Source: Marinobacterium arenosum
GTDB lineage: Bacteria > Pseudomonadota > Gammaproteobacteria > Pseudomonadales > Balneatricaceae
DNA: 64,000 nucleotides
Assembly (NCBI RefSeq): GCF_019795155.1
Contig: NZ_JAILYN010000020.1
Span: forward strand, 19,242 to 83,241
Direction of reading: 5' to 3'
This document shows positions 17,997-27,356 of the stretch, one piece after another (the stretch's first letter is position 1; every line of letters begins with the position of its first letter). A program made the translations under genes and the position numbers. The notes under the pieces were generated by a model. The model was given only the letters and a program-made list of their open reading frames with translations, was not told the DNA's origin and did not search any database.

Positions 17997-19520
17997 TCAG
18001 AGCAGGGAATCACCATGATAGCGGTAGATTGGCACCTCCAGTCCCTCGTTCTGACCAAACATACCAAACACGGCGAAACTGCCACGGCTGCGTGCTTCAA
18101 GGGTCATCGCCATCAACTTGGCCGACTGGCGGGTATCGACCACCACATCCCCTGCCGCGAAGGTGCGTTGCTGTTTATCCAGCGATACGTCGAAGGTGTA
18201 GCGATGGATATTCTGATAGACCTTGCCCGCTTGCTTGAAGTTGCTTCCCGTCTGCACCTCGACCTCCAGCGTGACGTCCTGCTTGAGCCGCTGGTAGCCC
18301 ACACCGATCCGCTCCAGTGTCTCGATGACCCGGCGCTGGCTTGACGGAATGATGTAGTAACGCGGCACCTGTTCCTCGAACACTGGTTTCCCGTCCCGGC
18401 GGTTCACGAAATCGACCTCGAAGGTCTCAATCCGACCGGTCTCTCCGTTGGCAAGCCGATAGCTGGATTTCTGATAGATCCCTTTCCGTTCCAGCTGCCA
18501 CACCGACAGCGCCCGGTTGTAAGCGCGGCTGTCGTTGATCAGCGCCAGGGTCTTATCGGCATTTTCGTGCGCTGTTTGTAGCACCGCCTGCAGGGCGAGA
18601 TATTGGGCGTAGGTGCGGCGCTCCAGGTTCTGCTCCTTCAAGCCTATACCGCGGCCTTCGAACAGCAGCGATATACGCCCCGGCATCCCCATGAAATTCT
18701 TGGCGCTGCCAAACGAGGTGCCCGACTCCTTCACCTTGATCCCCTTACCCCCCTCATTGATGATGCGGTATTCACTGTGGCGCAACCCATGGGCTTCAAG
18801 CTGTCGCTCGATATTCCCCTGGTAGAGGCCGGTAGATAATGCGGTCAACCTGGGATCGATATTGGGCTCGTTGGCACTGGCAGTCAGCATGTCATAGGGA
18901 ATGCTCTTCGGGCCCAACCGCCCCCAAACGGTAAATTCGTGCATATCGATGAAAATATGCGGATCGAACGCGTTGACCTCCGCCAGAATGGCGCGGGTCT
19001 CGACACCATTGGACAGCACGTAGTCTCGATTGATATCGATTTCGGATGAAGTCCGCCGCCGGTCGACACTGGCACCGTCCGGGTTCGATACCGGCACCAC
19101 CACAACTTCGATCTTATCCAGCAAGCCGGTGAGTTCACCCTGGGCCAGCTCGTGAATGGCCTGCAGCGCCCCTTCGGTACCGGCCGGCTCATTGCCATGC
19201 ACCCGGGCGATTACCATGATCCGCACCGGATTGCCGTTATTGGCACCTTTGAAGTGGGCTTTCCAGATCTCCCGGCCCTGCTCGCTGTTACCAATAGAGT
19301 CGATGGTAACCCGCGAATTCCCCCGGTAGTTTTTCAGAAACCCGGCCACTTCCTCGTATTCCGTAAACCGCTTTTCGGCACTGCCCGGCGTTATCGCCGT
19401 CCAGTTCGGCACCTGAAACAGGTTTTCGGTCAGAATAGCCGGATCTTGCTGCGCCATTGCGCTTCCGGTCGAGATCATCAGTGCCAGCACAGCTGAATGT
19501 AGTCGTTTTTTATTATACAT
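17997..19520 (-). CDS. secreted M14-family zinc carboxypeptidase
   Basis: This protein of about 507 residues has an N-terminal signal peptide (basic MYNKKR, hydrophobic core, then ASTGSAMAQ-type cleavage region). The M14 metallocarboxypeptidase signature is present: VHGNEPAG supplies the HxxE zinc pair, SNPDGASVDRRRTSSEIDINRDY is the substrate loop with the NPDG and NRD elements, and IDMHEF supplies the third zinc ligand. It should cleave C-terminal residues from peptides in the periplasm or outside. An ATG six codons upstream exists, but the ATG at 19520 has GAGAAAG in front and a better signal peptide. The C-terminal 120 residues have no recognised domain. Confidence 0.88.
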   Translation of the reverse strand: MYNKKRLHSAVLALMISTGSAMAQQDPAILTENLFQVPNWTAITPGSAEKRFTEYEEVAGFLKNYRGNSRVTIDSIGNSEQGREIWKAHFKGANNGNPVRIMVIARVHGNEPAGTEGALQAIHELAQGELTGLLDKIEVVVVPVSNPDGASVDRRRTSSEIDINRDYVLSNGVETRAILAEVNAFDPHIFIDMHEFTVWGRLGPKSIPYDMLTASANEPNIDPRLTALSTGLYQGNIERQLEAHGLRHSEYRIINEGGKGIKVKESGTSFGSAKNFMGMPGRISLLFEGRGIGLKEQNLERRTYAQYLALQAVLQTAHENADKTLALINDSRAYNRALSVWQLERKGIYQKSSYRLANGETGRIETFEVDFVNRRDGKPVFEEQVPRYYIIPSSQRRVIETLERIGVGYQRLKQDVTLEVEVQTGSNFKQAGKVYQNIHRYTFDVSLDKQQRTFAAGDVVVDTRQSAKLMAMTLEARSRGSFAVFGMFGQNEGLEVPIYRYHGDSLL

Positions 19521-20009
19521 ATGGCTTTCTCTCAACATTTATAAGGAAATCCCCAGCAGGGCACTCGTCACTCATTCCTGCGAAATCAACGTATAATAAA
19601 CAGTGCTCGCCAGCTATTGCTTATTAAACATCGCAAAATACCAAAAATGCATAGTTTTCTTTCAACTGTAAAAGCACCTTCATTTTTATCAATTCACTTA
19701 CCTGCAAAACACAGAAAGACTAATACGGCATTTACGTTCAAGAACGCAACACTTATGAAATCTTTGATTAATAGACGGACTGATTCTGCTCAGCCAGAGG
19801 AATAGATTTATTTCACTATCGACAGGGCTTGAATAAACACTTACCCAGCAAGGAAAGGAGGCTTCGGCTTAGGGTACCTGCAAATTAGTCCCTTATGTTC
19901 TCTGCTAGCTCTAGAACGGCCAGATGCGCGAAAGGCAGCGCAGCGGAATGATGCGTTCTTTCCAAGCTGCCTGACAATGGACGCGGTATCAACCCAAGGC
20001 AACCTTCTG
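19521..20009. other. intergenic region with no recognised gene
   Basis: About 490 bases between the carboxypeptidase start and the racemase stop, both on the minus strand. Only short open frames without ribosome sites are present. It must contain the carboxypeptidase promoter. AGGCAGC near 19938 and GCTGCCT near 19971 could form a weak hairpin after the racemase gene. Nothing else stands out. Confidence 0.5.
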
Positions 20010-20726
20010 TCAAAGGCACGCTGGTTGCGACGCCAGCCCGACATGAACAATTTCCTCGGCCAGCAGCTGAGATGCATCATATACGGGCAGACCAATCTTC
20101 AGTTCGGCCGCCACGACGGATAGTTCCGTACAGGCGATGATCAGGCACTCGGCCCCTTGTGCCTTGAGGTTTTCTGCCGCAAGTTTGAATGCGGCCAACG
20201 CTGCCGCATCATGGCGGCCCGCTTTCACCTTGCGGATCAGCGCCATCAACTCATCCTGAGCATAAGGCTGCGGAAACAGGGTCTTCACATCACGAACCGC
20301 GAAGAAGCGGTGATACAAACCGACCATCAACACAGCGGTCGATGCCAACACCCCCGCCCTCCTGATATGGGGGATCTCGGCACACACCCGATCCACCGTC
20401 AACTCGACCATATTCAATACCGGGATACTGACCGCATCAACCACATCCTGATAATAGTGATGGGCAGTATTACAGGGAATCACCAGAAAATCGGCGCCAT
20501 AACGCTGCAAACGTCGCCCCATCTCTGCCATACAGGGCCCCGGGCTTTCACCCGTTTTCTCAATCAGCGCCTTGATCCGTGAGGGCACCTTGGGATTGTT
20601 GTCCACGATCATTCTCAGATGGTCGGCGTCATCAGCCGCCGGGGTGGCGGCAATCACCCGGTTCATCAGATCCACCGTCGCTTCAGGCCCCATACCGCCA
20701 ATGATACCCACTATTTTTTCCGCCAT
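20010..20726 (-). CDS. aspartate/glutamate racemase family protein
   Basis: This 238-residue enzyme of the cofactor-independent Asp/Glu racemase superfamily begins MAEKIVGIIGGMGPEATVDL. The two catalytic cysteines of the family are visible in IPCNTAHHYYQ (about residue 84) and IIACTELSVV (about 194). Such enzymes racemise acidic amino acids or, in relatives, isomerise hydantoins or maleate. The N-terminal GGMGPEAT motif is typical of the aspartate racemase branch. The ATG at 20726 is preceded by GAGGAG, unlike an ATG seven codons earlier. It sits 38 bases after the chemoreceptor stop in the same orientation. Precise substrate not readable. Confidence 0.85.
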   Translation of the reverse strand: MAEKIVGIIGGMGPEATVDLMNRVIAATPAADDADHLRMIVDNNPKVPSRIKALIEKTGESPGPCMAEMGRRLQRYGADFLVIPCNTAHHYYQDVVDAVSIPVLNMVELTVDRVCAEIPHIRRAGVLASTAVLMVGLYHRFFAVRDVKTLFPQPYAQDELMALIRKVKAGRHDAAALAAFKLAAENLKAQGAECLIIACTELSVVAAELKIGLPVYDASQLLAEEIVHVGLASQPACL

Positions 20727-20764
20727 AGACTCCTCGCCTCTCCCCACTGCCAGAACGCTACCCG

Positions 20765-22645
20765 CTAGACCTCGAAATGCTTCAGCACATCACTCTGCTC
20801 AGCGGTCAGTTTGACCATCAGATCACAGCGCCGGGATTGCTGCAGCGCCACCTCTGACACCGACTGACTGATATCGCGGATGTTGGTCGTATTGCGATCG
20901 ACCTCCCCTGCGGTGGCGCTCTGCTGTTCGGCGGCGGCCGCGATCTGCAGGTTGATCTGGGTGATCTGGCCGATACTGCCACGGATGTTGGTCAACGCGC
21001 TGTCCGCTTCGTTGGCCGCCCCTCTGAGTTCGGTCGCCCGCTGGCAATTGCTGCTGATGGTCTGCTCCGCCTTGCGCACGCCGGACTGCAACTGGTCGAT
21101 CATCTTCTGAATTTCATCGGTCGATTGCTGAGTACGCGACGCCAGCCCACGTACCTCATCCGCGACGACGGCAAAGCCTCGCCCCTGCTCACCGGCGCGA
21201 GCCGCTTCAATCGCCGCATTGAGCGCCAGCAGATTGGTCTGTTCGGCAATATCGGTAATCACCTGCAGCACCGATTCGATCTCATTGCTGTAGCGCGCCA
21301 ACTCGTTCACCGAGGCCACCGCCTGCTCCATTTCGGTAACCAGCCGCTCGACCGACTCTGCGGTACCCGATACCAGGCTGGCGCCATGTTCCGCTTCTTG
21401 GTCTGCCGCGCCGGCGGCTTCGGCGGCGCCCTGGGCGTTGGCCGCGATCTCCTGCGCACTGGCCGCCATCTCGGTCATTGCAGCGGCCAACTGATCCAGT
21501 TCAAGCAGCTGCTGGTTAAGGTTTTGCGCTGAATCCGATGCCGATTCCGATGTCTGTTCCACCTGGCCACGAATACTCGCTGAGCTCTGCTTGACGTCTC
21601 GGATCAGGGACTGAAGGTGGGCGATGAAATGGTTAAATTCACTGGATACTTTACCAAACTCATCCGCCGAGCGGATCTCAATCCGCTTGGTCAGATCTCC
21701 TTCACCGGCGTTGATTTCACTCAACGATTCGCCAAGGTTCTGCAACGGGCGAAGCAGGCGGCCCATAGCCAGCATCAGTACCAGCGAACAGAGCAGCGCA
21801 CTGATCAGGCAGGCACAGATCGCCACCCAGCCAAAGGTTGTCGCCTCGGCCATCACCCGCTCTTTATCCAGTACCACGCCGATCAGCCAGTTTTTGCCGC
21901 GCAGTTTTTCAAGCGGAGTAAACTTCGTAAATATGCGGGTTTCGCCGATACTCAGCTCCTGCAGTTCGGCAGTTAACCGCGGCTGTTCGCTGACGTAAAG
22001 TTCAGAGATCGGCTTGCCGTTCAGCTTCGAATCCGGATGGCTGATGATCTTGCCGTTGGCATCGAGCAGGTAAGCGTAACCGCTGCCGTGAAAGTCCAGT
22101 TTGTTGACCGCTGCGGAGATGGTTTCCAGGGTGATATCACCACCGAAAGCCCCCTGGAATTCCCCCTTGTCATAGAAATTGGCAACCACCGAGATCAACA
22201 GCTTGCCGCTGGAAAATGCGGTGTAGGGCTCAGTCAGGATTGCCTGGCTGTTCGCCTTGGCCTGCGGATACCAGGGACGCTTGCGGGCATCCCAATCCGC
22301 CGGGTTCTTCTTGGAATCGTTATCGATCCGCTTGCCATCCTTATCCAGGCCGCCAAAGATCAGCAGAAACTCGTCCTTGAGCACCGGCGCACTGAAGGTG
22401 CGCCGGATAGTCCCGAGGCTGAAGTCCTGATCGATAACACCCGCCATCATATCGATCAGCGCCAACTTGCCATTCAGCCAACTGGTTATTTGGTTCGCCA
22501 ACACCCCGGTAGATTCATCAATCTGGTCGGATGCTTTTTCATACAGCACCTCCTTGACCGTTTGGTACTGAAGCCACGACAGAACCGAAATTGTCAGAAA
22601 GACAATAATAGAGGAAACCACTGCAACCTTATGCGATACCTTCAT
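20765..22645 (-). CDS. methyl-accepting chemotaxis protein with dCache sensor
   Basis: This chemoreceptor of about 626 residues has TM1 at about 8-28, a periplasmic dCache_1-type domain (about 35-270, with [13 protein letters not shown] and [17 protein letters not shown]), TM2 at about 278-300, HAMP ([25 protein letters not shown]) and a long MCP signalling domain. The hairpin tip [19 protein letters not shown] is intact, so it should couple to CheW/CheA. dCache receptors of this type often sense amino acids or organic acids. The ATG at 22645 begins at [10 protein letters not shown]. An open extension upstream contains a terminator and is not coding. Confidence 0.93.
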   Translation of the reverse strand: MKVSHKVAVVSSIIVFLTISVLSWLQYQTVKEVLYEKASDQIDESTGVLANQITSWLNGKLALIDMMAGVIDQDFSLGTIRRTFSAPVLKDEFLLIFGGLDKDGKRIDNDSKKNPADWDARKRPWYPQAKANSQAILTEPYTAFSSGKLLISVVANFYDKGEFQGAFGGDITLETISAAVNKLDFHGSGYAYLLDANGKIISHPDSKLNGKPISELYVSEQPRLTAELQELSIGETRIFTKFTPLEKLRGKNWLIGVVLDKERVMAEATTFGWVAICACLISALLCSLVLMLAMGRLLRPLQNLGESLSEINAGEGDLTKRIEIRSADEFGKVSSEFNHFIAHLQSLIRDVKQSSASIRGQVEQTSESASDSAQNLNQQLLELDQLAAAMTEMAASAQEIAANAQGAAEAAGAADQEAEHGASLVSGTAESVERLVTEMEQAVASVNELARYSNEIESVLQVITDIAEQTNLLALNAAIEAARAGEQGRGFAVVADEVRGLASRTQQSTDEIQKMIDQLQSGVRKAEQTISSNCQRATELRGAANEADSALTNIRGSIGQITQINLQIAAAAEQQSATAGEVDRNTTNIRDISQSVSEVALQQSRRCDLMVKLTAEQSDVLKHFEV

Positions 22646-22734
22646 CGAGCATTCCCAAGCATAAACACGAGGTGATTTTGGCTGACTTTTATGTAGCGGT
22701 TGTGCCAGATTAAAACCATACGGCGCTCGACTCA

Positions 22735-22758
22735 TAAAAAAGGGGGCATAATGCCCCC
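22735..22758 (-). terminator. rho-independent terminator upstream of the chemoreceptor gene
   Basis: On the minus strand GGGGGC (22758-22753) pairs with GCCCCC (22747-22742) around ATTAT and is followed by six T. It lies about 97 bases before the chemoreceptor start in the same direction, with no gene further upstream on that strand. It could be an attenuator or the end of a small RNA. Confidence 0.75.
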
Positions 22759-23087
22759 GAACATTCCCGTGAGATCGAGAAGAGTACAAACGACACTTAA
22801 GTACGGCAACTAAATTAACAACCCGTATAAATAACAGCTTTTAAAAATCATCCATTACCAATCAATAACACACCAGATAAGAAATATTAGCCCCCCCCAG
22901 ATAGCATAGTGACTATACGCCCTACCAAGCAGCTGTATTAATAACGAACAATTCATCTGTTGTTTACGGATCAACTACAATGTATAAACTATAAGGTCGA
23001 CAATCTAATGCCAATTATGCATGAAGCACATACTTAACGGCATAGCCAGATGCTATATTAAAAAGTTCTAGCGGGTAACAATAAACA
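22759..23087. other. AT-rich divergent intergenic region
   Basis: About 330 AT-rich bases between the chemoreceptor leader and the LysR gene. It has an eight-C run near 22,892-22,899 and no credible open frame. It presumably holds promoters for both directions and possibly a small RNA that ends at the terminator to its left. Confidence 0.45.
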
Positions 23088-23966
23088 ATGGATATTAAGT
23101 GGATCGAAGACTTTCTGGCCCTGGCCGAACACGGCAGTTTTACCAAGGCTGCCGAAAGCAGATTTGTCACCCAGCCGGCCTTCAGCCGGCGTATCCGATC
23201 GCTGGAGAATTGGCTAGGTGTCGATCTGGTCGACAGAAGCTCCTTTCCGACCCGCTTGACGCCTCTCGGCGAAGACGCCGTAAGTCCAATGCGTGATTGC
23301 CTGCAAACGCTCTACAATATGCGCTCTAAAATGCAGCAGCAGTCCAAGCGCAATAACACGCTGATACTGTCAACCCAGCACTCGCTTGGCTCCACATTCA
23401 TTCCCGACTGGTATATACAGATAGCCCCCTATCTGGCGGGCAGCGCCATACGGGTGAATGCCAGCAATCTGCATGATTGCATCGATTTCTTCCTGGCCGG
23501 CCAAAGCGACTTTCTACTCTGTTACCACGTCCCCAATATCTTCCCCGAACTGGAACAGCCGGAGATTGTCAGCTACCAGATCGGTACCGACCGGCTAATT
23601 CCCGTATGCAGTCCCTCGGCCGGCGAAGCCGCGGAAAACAGCGAGCAGATGCGACTGATCGGCTTCCCACCAGAATCCTTCTTTGGCCGCCTGATCCAAC
23701 AGGAGTGCCTCGGCAAACTACCGGCAACACCCCGTTTTGAACTGGTCTGCGAGACCGCGTTAACGGAAGGTATAAAGGCGATGCTGCTGAAAGACCTCGG
23801 CATGTCATGGTTGCCGGTTCGATTGGTTGAGGAGGAGCTGCAGCGTGGCGATCTGGTACAGCTGAGCCAGCTACCGACCGTCGAGATGAAAATCATTCTA
23901 TATCGACACAAAGTCCCCAGAACGGATGAAGTGAACGCTTTCTGGCAACAGCTGGTCGGCGCTTAA
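23088..23966 (+). CDS. LysR-family transcriptional regulator (HypT/YjiE-like HTH)
   Basis: This 292-residue LysR regulator has its winged HTH at about 1-60: WIEDFLALAEHGSFTKAAESRFVTQPAFSRRIRSLE, broken here only for description, shows the usual recognition helix QPAFSRRIRSLE. The C-terminal effector domain (90-290) is present. The HTH resembles that of HypT/YjiE, a hypochlorite-responsive regulator, more than the classical type, but the effector domain is not diagnostic. It stands alone, divergent from the chemoreceptor. The target is unknown and could be its neighbour. Confidence 0.9.
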   Translation: MDIKWIEDFLALAEHGSFTKAAESRFVTQPAFSRRIRSLENWLGVDLVDRSSFPTRLTPLGEDAVSPMRDCLQTLYNMRSKMQQQSKRNNTLILSTQHSLGSTFIPDWYIQIAPYLAGSAIRVNASNLHDCIDFFLAGQSDFLLCYHVPNIFPELEQPEIVSYQIGTDRLIPVCSPSAGEAAENSEQMRLIGFPPESFFGRLIQQECLGKLPATPRFELVCETALTEGIKAMLLKDLGMSWLPVRLVEEELQRGDLVQLSQLPTVEMKIILYRHKVPRTDEVNAFWQQLVGA

Positions 23967-24065
23967 TCTGCTACCAAGCCCAGACAACCGGGGCGACCAC
24001 AACCAATATGCCAACCCAATCCATAAAACAGTCATCTATTTAACGGGCGGCCCACTACAGAACAA

Positions 24066-24146
24066 GCCTTGTAGGGCGGACACGTTTTTGTGCCGACGCG
24101 ACGCTTGTTCAACTGATATAGCTAATCCGCGAAGAACTAAAAAAAA
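24066..24146 (+). repeat. dispersed REP-like repeat, copy 1
   Basis: An element of about 80 bases starting GCCTTGTAGGGCGGACACG and ending ATCCGCGAAGAACTAAAAA. It matches 26274-26352 along most of its length. Its palindromic core here is slightly degenerate (GGACACG TTTTT GTGCCGA). Confidence 0.7.
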
Positions 24147-24178
24147 CCCACATTGGGCAGGATAATGCCCGATGTGGG
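24147..24178 (-). terminator. rho-independent terminator
   Basis: CCCACATTGGGC (24147-24158) pairs with GCCCGATGTGGG (24167-24178), with eight A on the left that become a U-run on the minus transcript. It ends the desulfhydrase message, and it may also act on the LysR transcript. Confidence 0.9.
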
Positions 24179-24311
24179 GACAGGGAGGGGGGAACGAGGA
24201 TCATCTCCTCTTTCCCAGGAACATCCTTGTCAATTCTACGCTTGCAATGAGAAGGTCCTGAGATAGCGCGTCAATCAAACGGAATGAATTCCATTCGTTG
24301 CAAGCGCGCTA

Positions 24312-25322
24312 TCAGTCGTAAGCCGGCAGATTAAAGGCCTGCCGGTAGCCGAACAGCGCCTGACTGCCGCCGGTATGTACGAAAACAATATTTTCACCGT
24401 CTCTAAAGTGGCCCCGGCGAACCAGATCGACCAGGCCGGCAAAGCCTTTTCCTGAATATACCGGGTCCAGCAAAATACCTTCGGTGCGCGCCAGTAGCTC
24501 GATCGCCTCCAGCGTGCTCTCGGCCGGGAAACCGTAGCCCTCGCCGATATAGTCGCAGTTGGCAACCACCTGGTCACGCTTGACCGCACCCGGAATCCCC
24601 AACAGCTCGCAGGTTTCCGATGCCAGCTTGAATACGTTCGCTTCCTGGACTTCACGCGGCGCACGCACCCCGACTCCCAGTACCGGGATCAGGCTGTTAC
24701 TGCCGGCAAAACCGGTCACCAGGCCGGCCTGCGTGCCGGCGCTGCCGGTGGCATGCACCACCCGATCGATACACAGGCTGATACGGTTGGCTTGGTTGAG
24801 CAGCTCCAGCGCGCAGTTCACATAACCGAGTGCACCGACCGGGTTGGAACCACCGCCCGGAATCATATAGGGCACCTTGCCAGCGGCGCGCAGCTCATCG
24901 GCCAATCCAATCATCGCCGCATTCATGTCGGTACCGGCCGGGTACTTGCTCAACGGTGCACCGAACAGCTGGTCCAGCATCACGTTGCCGTTGTAGTTGT
25001 AATCGACGTCTTTGGCCCCGGTACGATCTTCCAGCAGGACGTGACAGGCCATGCCCATCTTGGCGGCGATAGCGGCGGTTTGGCGGGCGTGATTAGACTG
25101 TGTCGCCCCCTGAGTGATAATGGTGTCGGCCCCCTGAGCAACCGCATCGGCCATCAGGAACTCGAGCTTGCGGGTTTTATTGCCGCCACCGGCCAGGCCG
25201 GTGCAATCATCGCGTTTGATCCAGAGATTCGGACCGCCCAACTGCTTGCTCAGCCGGGTCAAGGGTTCCAGCGGTGTATCCAGGTGAGCAAAATGTAAAC
25301 GTGGAAAACGAGCAAGATGCAT
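24312..25322 (-). CDS. PLP-dependent D-cysteine desulfhydrase / L-cysteate sulfo-lyase family enzyme
   Basis: This 336-residue fold-type II PLP enzyme has the family core [21 protein letters not shown] (catalytic Lys in GGNKTRK), [14 protein letters not shown] and the glycine-rich phosphate loop [10 protein letters not shown]. The length and the opening [19 protein letters not shown] resemble CuyA, the L-cysteate sulfo-lyase of marine bacteria, which shares ancestry with D-cysteine desulfhydrase (DcyD). Either would release ammonia, pyruvate and sulfide or sulfite. The ATG at 25322 has AAGGAG 10 bases upstream. An extension to 25457 is open but unlikely. No sulfite exporter or oxidase lies nearby, so the substrate is undecided. 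Confidence 0.82.
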   Translation of the reverse strand: MHLARFPRLHFAHLDTPLEPLTRLSKQLGGPNLWIKRDDCTGLAGGGNKTRKLEFLMADAVAQGADTIITQGATQSNHARQTAAIAAKMGMACHVLLEDRTGAKDVDYNYNGNVMLDQLFGAPLSKYPAGTDMNAAMIGLADELRAAGKVPYMIPGGGSNPVGALGYVNCALELLNQANRISLCIDRVVHATGSAGTQAGLVTGFAGSNSLIPVLGVGVRAPREVQEANVFKLASETCELLGIPGAVKRDQVVANCDYIGEGYGFPAESTLEAIELLARTEGILLDPVYSGKGFAGLVDLVRRGHFRDGENIVFVHTGGSQALFGYRQAFNLPAYD

Positions 25323-25774
25323 ATCGGGTACGCTCCTTGGTATACGTCTCAGCGACTTATTATTGTTTCTTACGATGGCTACGATCTTAGAAGCAACCCC
25401 CGCATCAGCTCCAATGCCGTTTTCACAACATCCGGTTAACTTTCGGCATAGCCCCAATAATTAATTGATAAAAAAGTGAAAATTTCAGCTAGCAGCGAGA
25501 CCGAACCGCCGCGTATTTCAGATCGGATATCTTCTTCCGGCATATTTTCAACAGCTGAAAGCCGGCCATCGACAAAACCCGGAAGCCGCTTTTAAAGCGA
25601 CCGGTGGCGGTGCCCCGCCGCCGCTACATCACCGATATATTCTCGGGAAAACAGCTGTTTTTTGCCGCCGCCGCGCTGCCATCTGACGACTATAGTGAAA
25701 CTACCGCTGGGCATGCGGCCATCGCTGCCCCACGGGCTTCGGCAACATATCCATCAACCGTATCGGAGACCGGC
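25323..25774. other. divergent intergenic region
   Basis: About 450 bases between the leftward desulfhydrase and rightward ybhB-like gene. It includes an AT-rich stretch (around 25,455-25,485) suitable for a promoter. An open frame upstream of the ybhB-like start is composition-poor and has no ribosome site. No other feature is recognised. Confidence 0.5.
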
Positions 25775-26254
25775 ATGACCATGACACTCAGCTCCACCGC
25801 TTTCGCCCAGGATGGTGAAATCCCACGTCGCTACACCTGTGAAGGCCAGGACCTGTCGCCGCCGCTGCAGTGGAACGATGTTCCCTCCAACGCCAAAAGC
25901 CTGCTGTTGATTGTCGACGACCCCGATGCCCCCGACCCCGCCGCACCCAAGATGACCTGGGCGCACTGGCTGCTGTACAACCTGCCGCCGGAGACCGAGG
26001 AGCTGCCGGAGGCGGTAACCGAAGACCTGCTGCCAGACGGTGCCGGCCAGGGGCTGAACGACTGGCAACGGGTCGGCTATGGCGGTCCCTGTCCGCCAAT
26101 CGGCCGCCACCGCTACTTCTTCAAGCTCTACGCGTTGGACAAAGTGCTGGATGGACTGGACGACGCGCCCAACAAGGCGCAGCTGGAAGCCGCCATGCGG
26201 ATACACGTGATCGCCGAAGCGGAACTGGTCGGCACTTACCAGAAATCAGGCTGA
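25775..26254 (+). CDS. YbhB/YbcL-family Raf kinase inhibitor-like protein
   Basis: This protein of about 159 residues has the PEBP/RKIP-like bacterial fold. The motifs DGEIPRRYTCEGQDLSPPL, DDPDAPDP, WAHWLLYNLP and GPCPPIGRHRYFFKLYAL line the family's anion-binding pocket. The cellular role of YbhB/YbcL proteins is poorly defined. No signal peptide is evident, so it is probably cytoplasmic. The ATG at 25775 has GGAG 6 bases before it. The open frame extends upstream to 25604 without coding character. It is followed by a REP-like repeat. Confidence 0.9.
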   Translation: MTMTLSSTAFAQDGEIPRRYTCEGQDLSPPLQWNDVPSNAKSLLLIVDDPDAPDPAAPKMTWAHWLLYNLPPETEELPEAVTEDLLPDGAGQGLNDWQRVGYGGPCPPIGRHRYFFKLYALDKVLDGLDDAPNKAQLEAAMRIHVIAEAELVGTYQKSG

Positions 26255-26273
26255 GCCAATCATCGGGTGGAAA

Positions 26274-26352
26274 GCCTTGTAGGGTGGGCACGTTTTTTGT
26301 GCCCACGCCGCTTGTTCGCCTGATGTATCTAATCCGCGAAGAACCTAAAAAA
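26274..26352 (+). repeat. dispersed REP-like repeat, copy 2
   Basis: It begins GCCTTGTAGGGTGGGCACG and ends ATCCGCGAAGAACCTAAAAA, matching 24066-24146. The core GTGGGCAC TTTTTT-containing loop GTGCCCAC is a perfect palindrome and could also act as a transcription stop between the convergent genes. Confidence 0.75.
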
Positions 26353-26353
26353 C

Positions 26354-27253
26354 TCACCAGGCCAGGCTGCGTTCGCTGCGATATTCGCGAAGCTGGCCGG
26401 TCAGCGGATCGACGAAGCTGATATTTCGGGCGAGCAACTGCAGCGGCCGGCTGTAATCGTCCGGCGTTTTCGGCTGCAGCTCCGGATAGTAGCGCTCGTT
26501 CAGCAACGGCATGCCGAGTCCGCTCATATGCACCCGAAGCTGATGGGTCTTGCCGGTCAACGGACTGAGTTCGAACAGCCCCCGCCCATCACGTTCCTCG
26601 ACACAGCGGATCTCCGAGCGGGCATTCACCTCGCCGTCAACCACCTGCATCCGAAAACGCGGCGAGCCGGTCACCATCCGGTTAGCCACCGTCCAGCGAT
26701 AGCCGGCCCGCACCCCATCGGCCAACTTCGCCACCGCCCGGTAGCCTTTTTTCACCTTGCCATCGGCAAACAGCCGCTGGTAGAGACCACGACTGTCCGG
26801 ATCGACCGAGAACAGCACCAGCCCGGCGGTCTCCCGGTCGATTCGGTGGATCGGCGCCAGGCTGTCGATGCCGGTGCGGCGGCGCAGTCGGTTCAACAGG
26901 CACTCCTGCACATAGATACCGCGCGGCACCACCGGCAGGAAATGCGGCTTGCAGGCCACCAGCAGTTGATCGTCCCGGTGCAGAATCCGCTCCTCGAACG
27001 GGATCTGCGGCTCCTGCGCCACCTCGCGGTAATAGAAGATCCGCTGCTGCGGCGCGAACAGCGAGTCCGGCCCGATTGCCGTGCCATCCGCCCAGTGCAC
27101 CTTGCCCTCAGCCATCCTCTGCTGCCAGAGTTCGACCGGGATATGGGGGAACTTGCACACCAGGAAATCGAGTACGGTCAGGCAACCGGCCGGCTCGGCC
27201 GGCATGCTGACCACGGAAGGGTTCGGGGCGATCGCCATTGTTGAGATACTCAT
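26354..27253 (-). CDS. RluA-family RNA pseudouridine synthase
   Basis: This protein of about 299 residues has the RluA catalytic motif HRIDRETAGLVLFS (catalytic Asp), preceded by ILHRDDQLLVACKPHFLPVVP and followed by the GKTHQLRVHM motif near the C-terminus. It should isomerise specific uridines in rRNA or tRNA. Residues 1-60 form a short S4-like or linker region. The start is uncertain: the ATG at 27253 (MSISTMAIAP) lacks a clear ribosome site and the frame stays open to 27394, overlapping the divergent lytic transglycosylase start. The target base cannot be assigned. Confidence 0.88.
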   Translation of the reverse strand: MSISTMAIAPNPSVVSMPAEPAGCLTVLDFLVCKFPHIPVELWQQRMAEGKVHWADGTAIGPDSLFAPQQRIFYYREVAQEPQIPFEERILHRDDQLLVACKPHFLPVVPRGIYVQECLLNRLRRRTGIDSLAPIHRIDRETAGLVLFSVDPDSRGLYQRLFADGKVKKGYRAVAKLADGVRAGYRWTVANRMVTGSPRFRMQVVDGEVNARSEIRCVEERDGRGLFELSPLTGKTHQLRVHMSGLGMPLLNERYYPELQPKTPDDYSRPLQLLARNISFVDPLTGQLREYRSERSLAW

Positions 27254-27356
27254 GGGATAAAGCTTGATCAGAAGGCGCGCATCATAACAGCTGACCGACA
27301 GCGGCCAAGCACACACGACCTGAAAAGCGCCGATCGGATCGGCTATACTCGCCGCT

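Larger units (their letters stand above)
23967..24311. other. convergent intergenic region with a REP-like repeat and a terminator
   Basis: Between the LysR stop and the desulfhydrase stop there is no gene. The stretch contains a copy of a dispersed palindromic repeat (24066-24146) and a strong terminator (24147-24178). The rest shows nothing recognisable. Confidence 0.6.

Noticed and set aside
19617..19805. 62-codon open frame in the carboxypeptidase upstream region
   Set aside because: TTG start without a ribosome site, no recognisable domain, and poor codon character compared with the neighbours.
22646..22789. N-terminal extension of the chemoreceptor frame
   Set aside because: It passes through a terminator hairpin and lacks hydrophobic or conserved sequence. 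The ATG at 22645 gives a normal first membrane helix.
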